Source: Variovorax sp. KBW07 (GTDB taxonomy: Bacteria > Pseudomonadota > Gammaproteobacteria > Burkholderiales > Burkholderiaceae_C). From it: a DNA stretch of 64,000 nucleotides. The stretch covers positions 1 to 64,000 of the forward strand of contig NZ_QAJK01000065.1 of assembly GCF_003852515.1 (NCBI RefSeq), written 5' to 3'. A program made the position numbers and the translations under genes. This document shows, piece after piece, positions 1 through 8,438 of this stretch. Under the pieces are notes generated by a model. It was not told where the DNA came from and did not search any database. It was given only the letters and a program-made list of their open reading frames with translations. Numbering within the stretch: the first letter of the stretch is position 1; each line of letters opens with the position of its first letter.

Positions 1-11
1 CAAGCCAAAGA

Positions 12-509
12 ATGACCCCGCCCCCGAACCCTGCACCCGTGGAGAATGGCAACCGGATGGGCTCGACGCGATGGCCCATCGCAACGGTCCGAATCCCCGA
101 GAGTGCTCAGTTGAACCCAGGTCCCAAGTCTCCGTCCGTGCTCGTGCGCGCCCTGCTGTACTGCTTTGCCGTGCTGTGCCTCGTGCTGGGCCTCATCGGC
201 GTCGTCGTGCCCGGCATGCCGACGACCGTGTTCATTTTGCTGGCCGCATGGGCCGCCGCGCGCAGCTCGCCGCGCCTGCACAACTGGCTGCTCGGCCACC
301 GCCTCTTCGGGCCGCTGCTGCTCAACTGGCAGAACGGCCGCACCGTGAGCCGCCGCGCCAAGTGGAGCGCCACCATCACCATGGCCGCCTGCGCCGTCAT
401 CGTTTCGCTGACCGCCCACAAGTGGTGGCTCGCCGCGCTGGCCATCGGCTGCATGGCCGTGGTGCTGGCATGGCTGTGGTCGCGGCCGGTGCCACCACCG
501 CAGCCCTGA
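12..509 (+). CDS. DUF454 (YbaN-like) small inner-membrane protein
   Basis: A 165-residue protein whose core, from about residue 43, matches the DUF454/YbaN family: a first membrane segment, the conserved stretch VVPGMPTTVF, the motif SPRLHNWLL, then GPLLLNWQNGRTVSRRAK followed by two more hydrophobic segments. The family is common in proteobacteria and its biochemical role is unknown. The first 40 or so residues are proline-rich and unlike the family, so translation may begin later, for example at the ATG at 57. The upstream region is cut by the window edge, so no ribosome binding site can be judged. It converges on tonB with about 30 bases between the stops. Confidence 0.75.
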   Translation: MTPPPNPAPVENGNRMGSTRWPIATVRIPESAQLNPGPKSPSVLVRALLYCFAVLCLVLGLIGVVVPGMPTTVFILLAAWAAARSSPRLHNWLLGHRLFGPLLLNWQNGRTVSRRAKWSATITMAACAVIVSLTAHKWWLAALAIGCMAVVLAWLWSRPVPPPQP

Positions 510-540
510 AGGTCGCGCACGCCGGCTTGTTTACCCGCCG

Positions 541-1197
541 TCACTCGATCCTGAAGACGAACTCCTGCGTGGCCAGCACCTCCACGTCGCCCGTGGTGAT
601 GCACTCGTAGCGCATCACCGCCGAGCGCACGGCCGATTGGTACACGCGCGGGCCCGACAGGAAGCGCACCTCCGTCACGTGGCCGCCCTTGATGCGCACC
701 TCGGCCTTGACCACGCCGCCGATGCCTTCGTCCAGCGCCTTGCGCGGCATCTCGGGCTTGACCTGCTTGGGGCAGGCCACCGCGATGTCGGTGGAGGTCG
801 CCTTCGGCGGTGCCGGTGGCGCGGGAGGCGCGGGCGGTGCGGCCGGCGGCGGCGCCACGGGCTCGGTGCTCTGCACCGCGGTGATGGTCGGCGCCGTGGT
901 CGCGGGCGGCGTCACGGCCGGGGGCGGCACGTAGGCCGGCCGCGGTGGCGGCGGCGCCTTGGGCGTTTCCAGCTTGACGATCTTCTTCGGTGGAGGCGGG
1001 GGCGGAGGTGGAGGCGGCGGAGGCAGCTTGATCTCGGCAATGATGGTCGCGTCCATCGGCTTCTTGATCATCTCCACGGCCTTGCGGGCCAGGCCCGACA
1101 CCAGCGCGTAGCCGACCAGCAGGTGGAACAGGATCATCACGCCGATGCCGATCGGGCCGAAGCGGGACTTGGGGTCGAAGTCGTTGGCGCGGCTCAT
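541..1197 (-). CDS. tonB: TonB energy transducer
   Basis: A 218-residue periplasm-spanning protein that passes proton-motive energy from ExbB/ExbD to outer-membrane receptors. One membrane anchor lies near residues 17-36, followed by 12 consecutive prolines at residues 59-70, more Pro/Ala-rich spacer, and a C-terminal TonB domain (GIGGVVKAEVRIKGG, then SAVMRYECI). The start chosen is the ATG that overlaps the stop of the upstream exbD by four bases (ATGA). An in-frame extension further upstream runs inside exbD and is not believed. It is the last gene of a train that includes a TonB-dependent receptor at 9904-12435, so it probably serves that receptor. Confidence 0.9.
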   Translation of the reverse strand: MSRANDFDPKSRFGPIGIGVMILFHLLVGYALVSGLARKAVEMIKKPMDATIIAEIKLPPPPPPPPPPPPKKIVKLETPKAPPPPRPAYVPPPAVTPPATTAPTITAVQSTEPVAPPPAAPPAPPAPPAPPKATSTDIAVACPKQVKPEMPRKALDEGIGGVVKAEVRIKGGHVTEVRFLSGPRVYQSAVRSAVMRYECITTGDVEVLATQEFVFRIE

Positions 1198-1628
1198 GGG
1201 ATGAACTGCTCCGAACCCATGATGCCCAGCTTGGTCAGCCCCGAGCGCTGCGCCGACGCCATCACGCCGGCCACCACGTTGTACTTTGCGTGCTTGTCGG
1301 GGCGCAGGTGCACTTCGGGCTGCACCGGTTGCGCGGCCACCTGCTCGAAGCGCCGCTCGACCTCCGCGATGTCGGCCACGGCCTCGCCGTTCCACAGCAC
1401 CGTGCTGCGCTCGTCGATGTCCACGCGCAGCACCTCGGGCTTGATGTCGCTCGGCGGCGGGTTGCCCGTGGGCATGTTCAGGTTCACCGAGTGCAACTGG
1501 ATCGGAATGGTGATGATCAGCATGATCAGCAGCACCAGCATCACGTCGATCAGCGGCGTGGTGTTGATGTCCATCATCGGTTCATCGGACGGGGTGCCGC
1601 TGCGGCGCCCCTGCTTTTCTTTTCGCAT
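1194..1628 (-). CDS. exbD: ExbD/TolR-family protein, second copy
   Basis: A 144-residue ExbD-type subunit of the proton-driven TonB motor. A short cytoplasmic N-terminus leads into MMDINTTPLIDVMLVLLIML, where the Asp in PLIDVML is the conserved proton-path residue, followed by a periplasmic domain. Its stop overlaps the tonB start, so the two are probably translationally coupled. It lies 15 bases downstream of another exbD. Two consecutive exbD genes with one exbB and one tonB also occur in Xanthomonas-type ton clusters (from memory). Confidence 0.92.
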   Translation of the reverse strand: MRKEKQGRRSGTPSDEPMMDINTTPLIDVMLVLLIMLIITIPIQLHSVNLNMPTGNPPPSDIKPEVLRVDIDERSTVLWNGEAVADIAEVERRFEQVAAQPVQPEVHLRPDKHAKYNVVAGVMASAQRSGLTKLGIMGSEQFIP

Positions 1629-1643
1629 GGCTGTGCCTTCTCC

Positions 1644-2072
1644 TCAGTTGCGCGCGGGCGGCTCGGTGATGAAGCCCACCTTGGCAATGCCGGCGGACTG
1701 GCACGCGAAGATGATCTTGCCCACCGGCTCGTAGTCGGAGTGCCAGTCGCCGCGGATGTGCACCTCGGGTTGCGGCGTGAGCGCGGCCACCTTCTTGAGC
1801 TTTTCGGCCAGGCTGTTGACGTCGCGCACGGGCGTGTCGTACCAGTAGATGCGGCCCGACGAATCGACCGACAGCACGACGGTGTCGGGCTTGCTCTCGC
1901 GCACCTCGTTGCGCTCTTTCGGCACCTCCACCGGCACCGAGTAATTGACCACCGGAATGGTGATGAGGAAGATGATCAGCAGCACCAGCATCACGTCGAC
2001 CAGCGGCGTGGTGTTGATGGCGGCAATGACCTGCTCCTCGTCGCCCCCGGCGGATGGAATGTTCATCGCCAT
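1644..2072 (-). CDS. exbD: ExbD/TolR-family protein, first copy
   Basis: A 142-residue ExbD paralogue with AINTTPLVDVMLVLLIIFLI as its membrane helix, the conserved Asp in PLVDVML, and a periplasmic C-terminal domain (PEVHIRGDWHSDYEPVGKI). It differs clearly from the next exbD in the periplasmic part (VPVEVPKERNEVRES against VNLNMPTGNPPPSD), so the two may have different jobs rather than being a recent duplication. The gene sits 44 bases after exbB in the same transcript direction. Confidence 0.92.
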   Translation of the reverse strand: MAMNIPSAGGDEEQVIAAINTTPLVDVMLVLLIIFLITIPVVNYSVPVEVPKERNEVRESKPDTVVLSVDSSGRIYWYDTPVRDVNSLAEKLKKVAALTPQPEVHIRGDWHSDYEPVGKIIFACQSAGIAKVGFITEPPARN

Positions 2073-2116
2073 GGTGTCGTGGCCCGGTTCAATGCGGTCA
2101 TTCGGTCACGCGGGCA

Positions 2117-3028
2117 TCAGGCCGCGGCGCTGCCGGCCAGGATCACGGAGTGCAGCTCGCCGCTGAATTCGCGCACGTCGTCCATCACGGTGATGTTGCG
2201 GCGCAGGAGCCAGTTGTAGCCCAGCACCGCGGGCACGGCCACGGCCAGGCCGATGGCGGTCATGATGAGCGACTCGCCCACCGGGCCGGCCACCTTGTCG
2301 ATCGACGCCTGGCCGGCAATGCCGATGGCGGTGAGCGCGTGGTAGATGCCCCAGACGGTGCCGAACAGGCCCACGAACGGCGCGGTGGAACCCACGGTGG
2401 CCAGCAGCGACATGCCGTTGCTCAGGCGCCGCTGCACGCGCTCGGTGGCGCGGTGGATGCACAGGTCCACGAAGTCCGCGAAGTCCACCTTGCCGCGCAG
2501 GCCGTCGTGCTTCTTGGTGGCATGCACGCCGGCGTCGGCGATGAAGCGGAACGGGCTGCCTTCGGCGAGCTTCGCGGTGCCGGCCTGCACGGTTCTCTCG
2601 TTCCAGAACTCGTTGTCGACCTCGCGGGCCTGGCGGCCCATGCGCATCTGCTCGAGCAGCTTGGTGACGATCACGTACCAGCTGCCCATCGACATGATCG
2701 CCAGGATGGCCAGCACGGCCTTGGCCACCAGGTCGCTCTGCGCCCAGAGCGCGCCGATGCCGTAGGGGTTGTCGACCTTCGTCGCGGCGGCGGGCATGGC
2801 GGCCGGTGCAACCGGTGCGGGCGCTGCCGTGGCAACGGCTGCCGGGGCCACCGGGGCCATCTGGGCTGCAGCGCCGTTGCCGGCGGTCTCCGCCACCGGT
2901 GCGCCGGTCGGCGACGGTGCGGGCGTGGCCTGCGCATTGGCGGCGTGCGGCATCGCGGCGGACAGGGAAAGCGCCAGAACGAACGGGGCTGCCGCGGCCG
3001 TCAGCTTCGCGAAAAAGGTCTTCATCAT
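2117..3028 (-). CDS. exbB: ExbB/MotA/TolQ-family proton channel subunit
   Basis: A 303-residue motor subunit. It has a cleavable-looking signal sequence (FFAKLTAAAAPFVLALSLSA), an Ala/Pro-rich periplasmic stretch to about residue 88, a first membrane helix (AVLAILAIMSMGSWYVIVTK), a cytoplasmic loop, then the family signature LLATVGSTAPFVGLFGTVWG and a last helix (ESLIMTAIGLAVAVPAVLG). A GGAG lies 6 bases before the ATG at 3028, which decides against a TTG start at 3040; the next ATG at 3025 is also possible. It works with the two ExbD proteins and TonB encoded downstream. Confidence 0.92.
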   Translation of the reverse strand: MMKTFFAKLTAAAAPFVLALSLSAAMPHAANAQATPAPSPTGAPVAETAGNGAAAQMAPVAPAAVATAAPAPVAPAAMPAAATKVDNPYGIGALWAQSDLVAKAVLAILAIMSMGSWYVIVTKLLEQMRMGRQAREVDNEFWNERTVQAGTAKLAEGSPFRFIADAGVHATKKHDGLRGKVDFADFVDLCIHRATERVQRRLSNGMSLLATVGSTAPFVGLFGTVWGIYHALTAIGIAGQASIDKVAGPVGESLIMTAIGLAVAVPAVLGYNWLLRRNITVMDDVREFSGELHSVILAGSAAA

Positions 3029-3062
3029 GAGTGTCTCCAAAAAAAACTGAACGTGGCGCGCG

Positions 3063-4271
3063 TCAGGCGCCGGGGCCGGCCACGTGCCAGCCGTGGGCCT
3101 TGCCCCAGACGGCGTGCACGCTGGCGCCGGTGCCGCGCACGACGTGGTAGCGGTCGTAGGGCGCCGCGGTCATGCAGGCGTGGTGCGGCAGGATGCGCAC
3201 GCGGCTGCCGATGGGCAGTGCTTCGAACATGGCGCTGTCGCTGTCGCCGTCGCTTCCGTTGCTGTTGCCATCGCAGGCGATCAGCCCGTGCTCCTGGTGC
3301 AGCTCGGCCACGCGCAACCCGGCCAATGGCGCCGTGCCGTCCACCGGGCAGACCAGCCCGAAGCCGAGCCCGTCGCGAAACTCCGCCGCGGATTCGTCCT
3401 TCGACAGCGCGAGCGCGCCGGCGTCGATGAGCACGCGGCGCGAGCGCGGGTTGTGGCCGATCACCGTGGCCAGCACCGACAGCGCGATGTCGTCCATGGT
3501 GCAGATGCCGCGCGCGGCCTGGTCCAGGTCGAAGAAGGTGTAGACGCCGGGGCGCATTTCGGTCACACCGTCGAGCCGCTCGGCGCACACCGCGGTCGGC
3601 GTGGCGCCCACGCTGACGGTGTCCACCGTGAAGCCGGCCGCGCGCAGGCATTCGGCCGCACGCACCGCGCCGGCACGCTCTGCTTCGGCAATGGCGCGGA
3701 TCGCCGCCAGCCCCTCGGCGTGGTAGCTGTGGCCCGCATGCGTGAGCACGCCGGCCAGCGACAGCACGCCGCTGCGCTGCACTTCGCCCGCCATGGCCAG
3801 CAGCGCTGCGTCGTCATCGGGTGCGATGCCGCCGCGGCCACCGCCGGTGTCGACCTCGATCAGCAGGCTGAAGCGCGCTCCGATGGCGCGGGCGCGTTCC
3901 GCCGCGGCCCGCACTGCTTCGACGCGGTCGGCCAGCAGCGTGATGCGGGCGCCGTGGGTCCGCTGGATGCGATGCAGCGCATCGATCTTTCCCGCGCCGA
4001 TGCCCACCGCATAGGTCAGGTCCAGGAAGCCGTGCCGCGCGAAGTAGTCGGCCTCGGCCACGGTCGACACCGTGATCGCGCCGCTGTGCCCGCGCGTGGC
4101 AAGGCGCGCCACCTCGGCCGACTTCGACGTCTTCAGGTGCGGGCGCAGCGCCACGCCGTGCCGCGCCGCGCGCCGCGCCATCGCTTCGCAGTTGCGTTCG
4201 AGAACCGTGCTGTCGAGCAGCAGCGCGGGCGTGGTCATCTCGGCCAGCGCCGTGTGTGCGAGTGGCGTCAT
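3063..4271 (-). CDS. PLP-dependent D-threonine aldolase / D-serine dehydratase-like enzyme (DSD1 family)
   Basis: A 402-residue fold-type III PLP enzyme, with an alanine-racemase-like N-terminal barrel and a metal-binding C-terminal domain. The predicted PLP lysine is Lys47 in RPHLKTSK. The metal-site signature LPHHAC (His and Cys near residues 363-366) is typical of eukaryotic-type D-serine dehydratase and D-threonine aldolase. Members cleave or deaminate D-beta-hydroxy amino acids such as D-Thr, D-Ser or 3-hydroxy-D-Asp. The start overlaps the stop of the upstream MlrC fusion gene (ATGA). The context with a peptide-type hydrolase and an M81 enzyme suggests it removes a D-amino acid set free from a larger compound; that substrate is inferred. 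Confidence 0.85.
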   Translation of the reverse strand: MTPLAHTALAEMTTPALLLDSTVLERNCEAMARRAARHGVALRPHLKTSKSAEVARLATRGHSGAITVSTVAEADYFARHGFLDLTYAVGIGAGKIDALHRIQRTHGARITLLADRVEAVRAAAERARAIGARFSLLIEVDTGGGRGGIAPDDDAALLAMAGEVQRSGVLSLAGVLTHAGHSYHAEGLAAIRAIAEAERAGAVRAAECLRAAGFTVDTVSVGATPTAVCAERLDGVTEMRPGVYTFFDLDQAARGICTMDDIALSVLATVIGHNPRSRRVLIDAGALALSKDESAAEFRDGLGFGLVCPVDGTAPLAGLRVAELHQEHGLIACDGNSNGSDGDSDSAMFEALPIGSRVRILPHHACMTAAPYDRYHVVRGTGASVHAVWGKAHGWHVAGPGA

Positions 4272-6670
4272 CGCGTGCGTCCGAGCTCCGCCATGAGCCA
4301 ATCGACCTCTTCGGCAATGCGGCTCACGAAAGGCGGCAGCAGCACCAGCGTCATGTGCTCCGCGCCTTCGACGCGGTGCAGGCGGCTTCGCGTCGACAGC
4401 GCCGCATGCGACTGCTGGTACTCGGGCCAGTGCCGTTGCACTTCGGCCGCTTCCTCGGCGCCGGGCGGCAGCTTCTGCATGACCGTGGCCGACAGCACCG
4501 ACAGCGGACGGGCGCCCAGGTCCGGCGATGCGCCGGCCTGCCGGGCGACGTTCGGAAGGCCCACGTGCTCCTTCAGGATGGTGTCGACGCTCTCCGGCGT
4601 GTAGTTGGCAGCCATCTGCCGCAGCACATGGGGCATGTCCGCGAAGAGGGCCTGCACCGGCGCGAACTCCGGCGGCGGCGAGCCACCGGCCTGGAACGCG
4701 GCACGCTTGGCGCGCTCGGGCGCCAGCACTTCGGGCGACAGGCCCTGGAACACTTCGAACTGCTCCGGGTGGCTCGAATCGAGCATCACGACACCGGCCA
4801 CCTGCGCCGGGTACAGGCCGGTGTAGATGCGGTTCAGCAGGCCGCCGAGCGAGTGGCCGACCAGCACGATGGGGCCGGTCACGCCGGCCGCGGCCAGCAA
4901 TGCATGCAGCGTCTGCGCGTTGCGCTTTCCGTCGAAGGGCACGTCGTCGGCCTCGCTCCAGCCCATGCCGGCGCGGTCGTAGCTGATCACCGGGTACTTG
5001 GCCGACAGCGCCTGCTGCAGCCGCGCGTAGGTCGGCGAGGCGCAGCCGCCACCGGCTTCGATCACCACCGTGGGCTGCGATGCGTCGGCCGGCGCGGGGC
5101 CGCTGCGCTGCAGATGCATCTTGCGTCCGTCGACGGTGTACAGCTCGCCCGGCGCGGGCATCCCGCGCCCGTCCAGCTCCGGTGAAAGCGACGACGCCGC
5201 ACTCGCGGCGCGCTTTGGCTCTTCCACGCGCGGCCAGTAGTCGAGGTCGCGCACGCGGTACGGCAGGTTGGCGAAGTCGGTGCTCAATGCAGCCGGCGTC
5301 GACACGTAGAGCACCGACTTGGCGATGGGGCCGAACTCCGCATGGAAGTGCTGCGCCGACTTCACCACCACCAGCTTCTTGGCCGCCAGGTCGATGCCCA
5401 GGCCGGTGAACAGGTCGCTGCCGATGACCTGGTTGCGCTTGCTGATGAGCACGATGTCCACGCCGTTCGCCGCCTGCACCCACACGCAGGGGCCCATGGG
5501 CGTGTGGTTGCCGGGCACGAGGCCGCGCTGCGAATGCGCGTCCGCCACGGCCTTGACGGTCACGTGCAGGTCGATGGGGTCGCCCGAGGCCGGGCCGCAC
5601 TTGCCGCCCAGCCGCAGCTCGAAGCTGGCGCCGACGCCCGCGTCGCGGCACAGTTGCACCGCGCCCAGGTCCCAGACGCCGCCGAAGGCCACGTCGGCAA
5701 TGCCGCGCTCGACGATGGCGCGCAGCACGAAGGTGCTGTCGCTGGTGGCGCCGCCGCCGGGGTTGTCGGCCGTGTCGGCAATGACCACCGGGCCGCCCAC
5801 CGTGGCCATGGCCTGTTCCAGCGTTTCGTCGATGGAGAGCGAAGGCACGCCGGTCTTGTGGCGCAGGTCCCAGAACTCGCGGCCCAGTTCATCGGCGAGC
5901 TTGGCGGCCAGCGCGGGGTCGTTGTCGGTCACCACCCACAGCTTGGCGCCCGACTCGGGCACGTCGGCCCACGGAAAGCCATGGCCCAGCGACACCGACA
6001 GCACGCCGGGCAGCTTCTCGCAGGCTTCCATGCGGCGCACGAAACCGGCCATCGGTTCGCGCGTGGTGTGCCACTTGCCCACCATGCGGCAGTCGTGCAC
6101 GGCCGTGACGGGCTGCACGCGGCCTTGCGCGGTGTCCACCACGATGCGGGTCAGCTCGCGCAGACGGTCGAGCGCGTCGGTGTGCGGATATTCCTTGTAG
6201 CAAATGATGACGTCCGACTCGGTGAGCATCTGCTGCGTGAAGTGGCAATGCAGGTCGAGCGACACGCCGACGGGCACCTTCGGGCCGACGATGGCGCGCA
6301 CGCGCGAGATCAGGTCGCCTTCGCAGTCGTCGTAGCCGTCGGCCACCATGGCGCCGTGCAGCACCAGCAGCACGCCGTCCACCGGGCCGGCATCGCGCAG
6401 GTCGGCCAGGATCTCGTCGCGCAGGCGCTCGTACACCGGGCGCACGGTGCGCCCCAGCGGCTGCGCGAAGGCCAGCAGGCTCTCGACCATCTCGTGGCCC
6501 TCTTCGGCCAGCTGCTTGCGCAGCTCCACCGCGAACATGCCGTAGCCGGATGCATCGCGCGTGCTGGAGTCGCCGTGGAAGATGCCGTATTCCTCGAAGC
6601 TGCCAAGCCCCGTGGGGGCGGAGACGAAGGTGTTGGTCTCGGTGGCGAAGAGTGTGGTGAAGAATTTCAT
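4268..6670 (-). CDS. M81/MlrC-like metallopeptidase fused to an alpha/beta hydrolase
   Basis: One uninterrupted 800-residue frame. Residues 1 to about 490 are an M81 (DUF1485, MlrC/microcystinase C-type) protein: FATETNTF near the N-terminus, SLDLHCHFTQQML, GHGFPWADVPESG and ADTADNPGGGATSD, with the expected acidic and His metal ligands. From about residue 504 follows a complete alpha/beta hydrolase: GGGCASP oxyanion region, nucleophile motif GHSLGG (Ser about 607), and a late His in VEGAEHM. Family members are usually separate proteins. An internal ATG at 5161 could also start the hydrolase alone. MlrC opens linear peptides in microcystin breakdown; here the substrate is unknown. ATGA overlaps join it to both neighbouring genes. 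Confidence 0.85.
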   Translation of the reverse strand: MKFFTTLFATETNTFVSAPTGLGSFEEYGIFHGDSSTRDASGYGMFAVELRKQLAEEGHEMVESLLAFAQPLGRTVRPVYERLRDEILADLRDAGPVDGVLLVLHGAMVADGYDDCEGDLISRVRAIVGPKVPVGVSLDLHCHFTQQMLTESDVIICYKEYPHTDALDRLRELTRIVVDTAQGRVQPVTAVHDCRMVGKWHTTREPMAGFVRRMEACEKLPGVLSVSLGHGFPWADVPESGAKLWVVTDNDPALAAKLADELGREFWDLRHKTGVPSLSIDETLEQAMATVGGPVVIADTADNPGGGATSDSTFVLRAIVERGIADVAFGGVWDLGAVQLCRDAGVGASFELRLGGKCGPASGDPIDLHVTVKAVADAHSQRGLVPGNHTPMGPCVWVQAANGVDIVLISKRNQVIGSDLFTGLGIDLAAKKLVVVKSAQHFHAEFGPIAKSVLYVSTPAALSTDFANLPYRVRDLDYWPRVEEPKRAASAASSLSPELDGRGMPAPGELYTVDGRKMHLQRSGPAPADASQPTVVIEAGGGCASPTYARLQQALSAKYPVISYDRAGMGWSEADDVPFDGKRNAQTLHALLAAAGVTGPIVLVGHSLGGLLNRIYTGLYPAQVAGVVMLDSSHPEQFEVFQGLSPEVLAPERAKRAAFQAGGSPPPEFAPVQALFADMPHVLRQMAANYTPESVDTILKEHVGLPNVARQAGASPDLGARPLSVLSATVMQKLPPGAEEAAEVQRHWPEYQQSHAALSTRSRLHRVEGAEHMTLVLLPPFVSRIAEEVDWLMAELGRTR

Positions 6671-8367
6671 GCGCGTTGCTCCTGGCGTGCGAAGTGAATG
6701 TTCCGGGTGCGCAGGGTGTCCATCCGCAGTCCGACGACCCGGCCCGCCTTGCGCTCCACGTTGAGAATCGACTTGCCCATCTGGCTCAGCACCGGATCGG
6801 TCGAGACGAGCGTCATCACGTCGGCCGACAGCGGCGTCAGCGCGCAGGCGTGCTGGCCGTGGCGGCCCTGCACCGTGAACAGCAGCGTGCCGTCGACCAG
6901 CGTCATCCGCCCGGTCGCGTCGAGGTCGGCGCTGGTGTAGTCGCCGCACAGCTGTTCGGCCAGCGACGCGGCATCGGGCACCGCCGGATCGAGGCGCTCG
7001 AAGCGGCGCGGCTGCCCGCCTTCGTGCAGCACCAGCGTGTCGGGTGCGCGCTGCGGATCGATGTCGCCGGCGTCGAGCACGAGGTCGTTCACCGGCAGGT
7101 CCTGCAGGCCCAGCCACAGCTTGCCGTCGCCCTGGTGCATGGGCTTGCCGCCCGAGGCCTGCCACGACATGCACAGCCGGCCCGCGGCGTCGGCGGAAAA
7201 ACCGATCACGCTGCCGGTGGACGGCGCATGGTAGTTGTGGCCCACCAGCGAAGGGAAGGCACTGGCCTGCGGACGCACTTCGGGCGGCTGGAGCACATCG
7301 CCCAGCAGCAGCTCGACCACCTTGAGGGCCAGCGGCGAAGGCGCCACGGCGGCACCGTTCACCATGACGATGATGTCCAGCCCATGGGCCGGCACGCTGA
7401 GCATCTGCGACTGGGCGCCGAGCACCGCGCCCGCGTGATGAACGATTTCGACGCCGCGGTAGGGGTGGCGCGCCAGCCCGAAACCGTAGGTCACCTTCGA
7501 GCCTGAAGACAGCGTGGTGGGTTCGGACAGCAGGGCCCAGCTCTTGGCGCTGCCCACGGTCTTTTCGCTGCTGCGCATGTGCGCCTGCCAGCGCAGCATG
7601 TCGTCCAGCGTCGACACCAGCGAGCCGCCGCCGTCGAGTTCGCACGGGTACATGCCGCGTTGCCATCCGCCGCCGCCGATCGCCGGCACGTAGAGGCCGG
7701 CCAGGCCGGGAACCACGTCGAGGTCGGTCGCCACCGATGCGGTGTCGGGCATGCCCAGCGGCCCGAACAGGCGCGTCTTCAGGAAGTCGTTGAAGCTCTT
7801 TCCGCTCACGCGCTCGACGATCTTCGCCAGCAGGAAATAGCCGCCGTTGCTGTAGACCATGTGCGTGCCGGGCTCGAAGTTCAGCTCGCTCTGGCGCGCC
7901 ATGGCGGGCAGCCCCGGACCGGGATGCGTGAACGTGAGGCCGTGCGCAATGGCCCACAGCTCGTCGTGGCCGCGCCAGCCGCTGGTGTGGGTGAGCAGGT
8001 GGCGCAGCGTGGGGCCGTTGGCGCTCAGTTGCGGCAGCTCGGGCAGGTACTTTTGCACCGCGTCGTCCACGCTCAGCAGCCCGTCTTCGGCCAGCAGCAG
8101 CACGGCCATTGCCGTGAAGTGCTTGCTGGTGGAGGCGATGCGCATGCGCGTGGTCGGCGTGAGGGCCACGCCCATCTCCAGGTTGGCCATGCCGACGGCG
8201 CGCCGGTACAGCAGGCGGCCGTTGCGCGCGATGCCGATGACCAGGCCGGGTGCGTCGCCGCGGTTGAAGGGTGCCACCAGCGCGTCGATGGCGGCCAGCG
8301 CGGCCATCTCCGCGGCGCTGGGCGATGAAGGGGTTTCAGGCAATGAAGGCGAGGGTTGTTGCGACAT
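6667..8367 (-). CDS. Serine hydrolase of the beta-lactamase / D-aminopeptidase family (S12, MlrB-like)
   Basis: A 566-residue penicillin-recognising-fold enzyme with all three motifs: Ser79-x-x-Lys82 (STSK), Tyr172-Ser-Asn174, and His311-Ala-Gly313. About 220 further residues follow the catalytic domain, as in D-aminopeptidases of this family, rather than a bare class C beta-lactamase of about 380 residues. No signal peptide is visible, so it probably acts in the cytoplasm on an imported compound, which argues against an antibiotic-resistance role. MlrB of microcystin degraders belongs to the same superfamily. It follows the MFS gene by 71 bases and overlaps the MlrC fusion gene by four. Confidence 0.85.
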   Translation of the reverse strand: MSQQPSPSLPETPSSPSAAEMAALAAIDALVAPFNRGDAPGLVIGIARNGRLLYRRAVGMANLEMGVALTPTTRMRIASTSKHFTAMAVLLLAEDGLLSVDDAVQKYLPELPQLSANGPTLRHLLTHTSGWRGHDELWAIAHGLTFTHPGPGLPAMARQSELNFEPGTHMVYSNGGYFLLAKIVERVSGKSFNDFLKTRLFGPLGMPDTASVATDLDVVPGLAGLYVPAIGGGGWQRGMYPCELDGGGSLVSTLDDMLRWQAHMRSSEKTVGSAKSWALLSEPTTLSSGSKVTYGFGLARHPYRGVEIVHHAGAVLGAQSQMLSVPAHGLDIIVMVNGAAVAPSPLALKVVELLLGDVLQPPEVRPQASAFPSLVGHNYHAPSTGSVIGFSADAAGRLCMSWQASGGKPMHQGDGKLWLGLQDLPVNDLVLDAGDIDPQRAPDTLVLHEGGQPRRFERLDPAVPDAASLAEQLCGDYTSADLDATGRMTLVDGTLLFTVQGRHGQHACALTPLSADVMTLVSTDPVLSQMGKSILNVERKAGRVVGLRMDTLRTRNIHFARQEQRA

Positions 8368-8438
8368 GAAAGGACAACGAAGGGGTGTGGAAGGAACGAA
8401 GAGAAAAACCGGGTAGGACGAGGTGGGACCAGATGGCG

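Noticed and set aside
6667-8367. Antibiotic-resistance beta-lactamase
   Set aside because: No signal peptide, an added region of about 220 residues, and a catabolic operon argue for a peptidase or amidase role.
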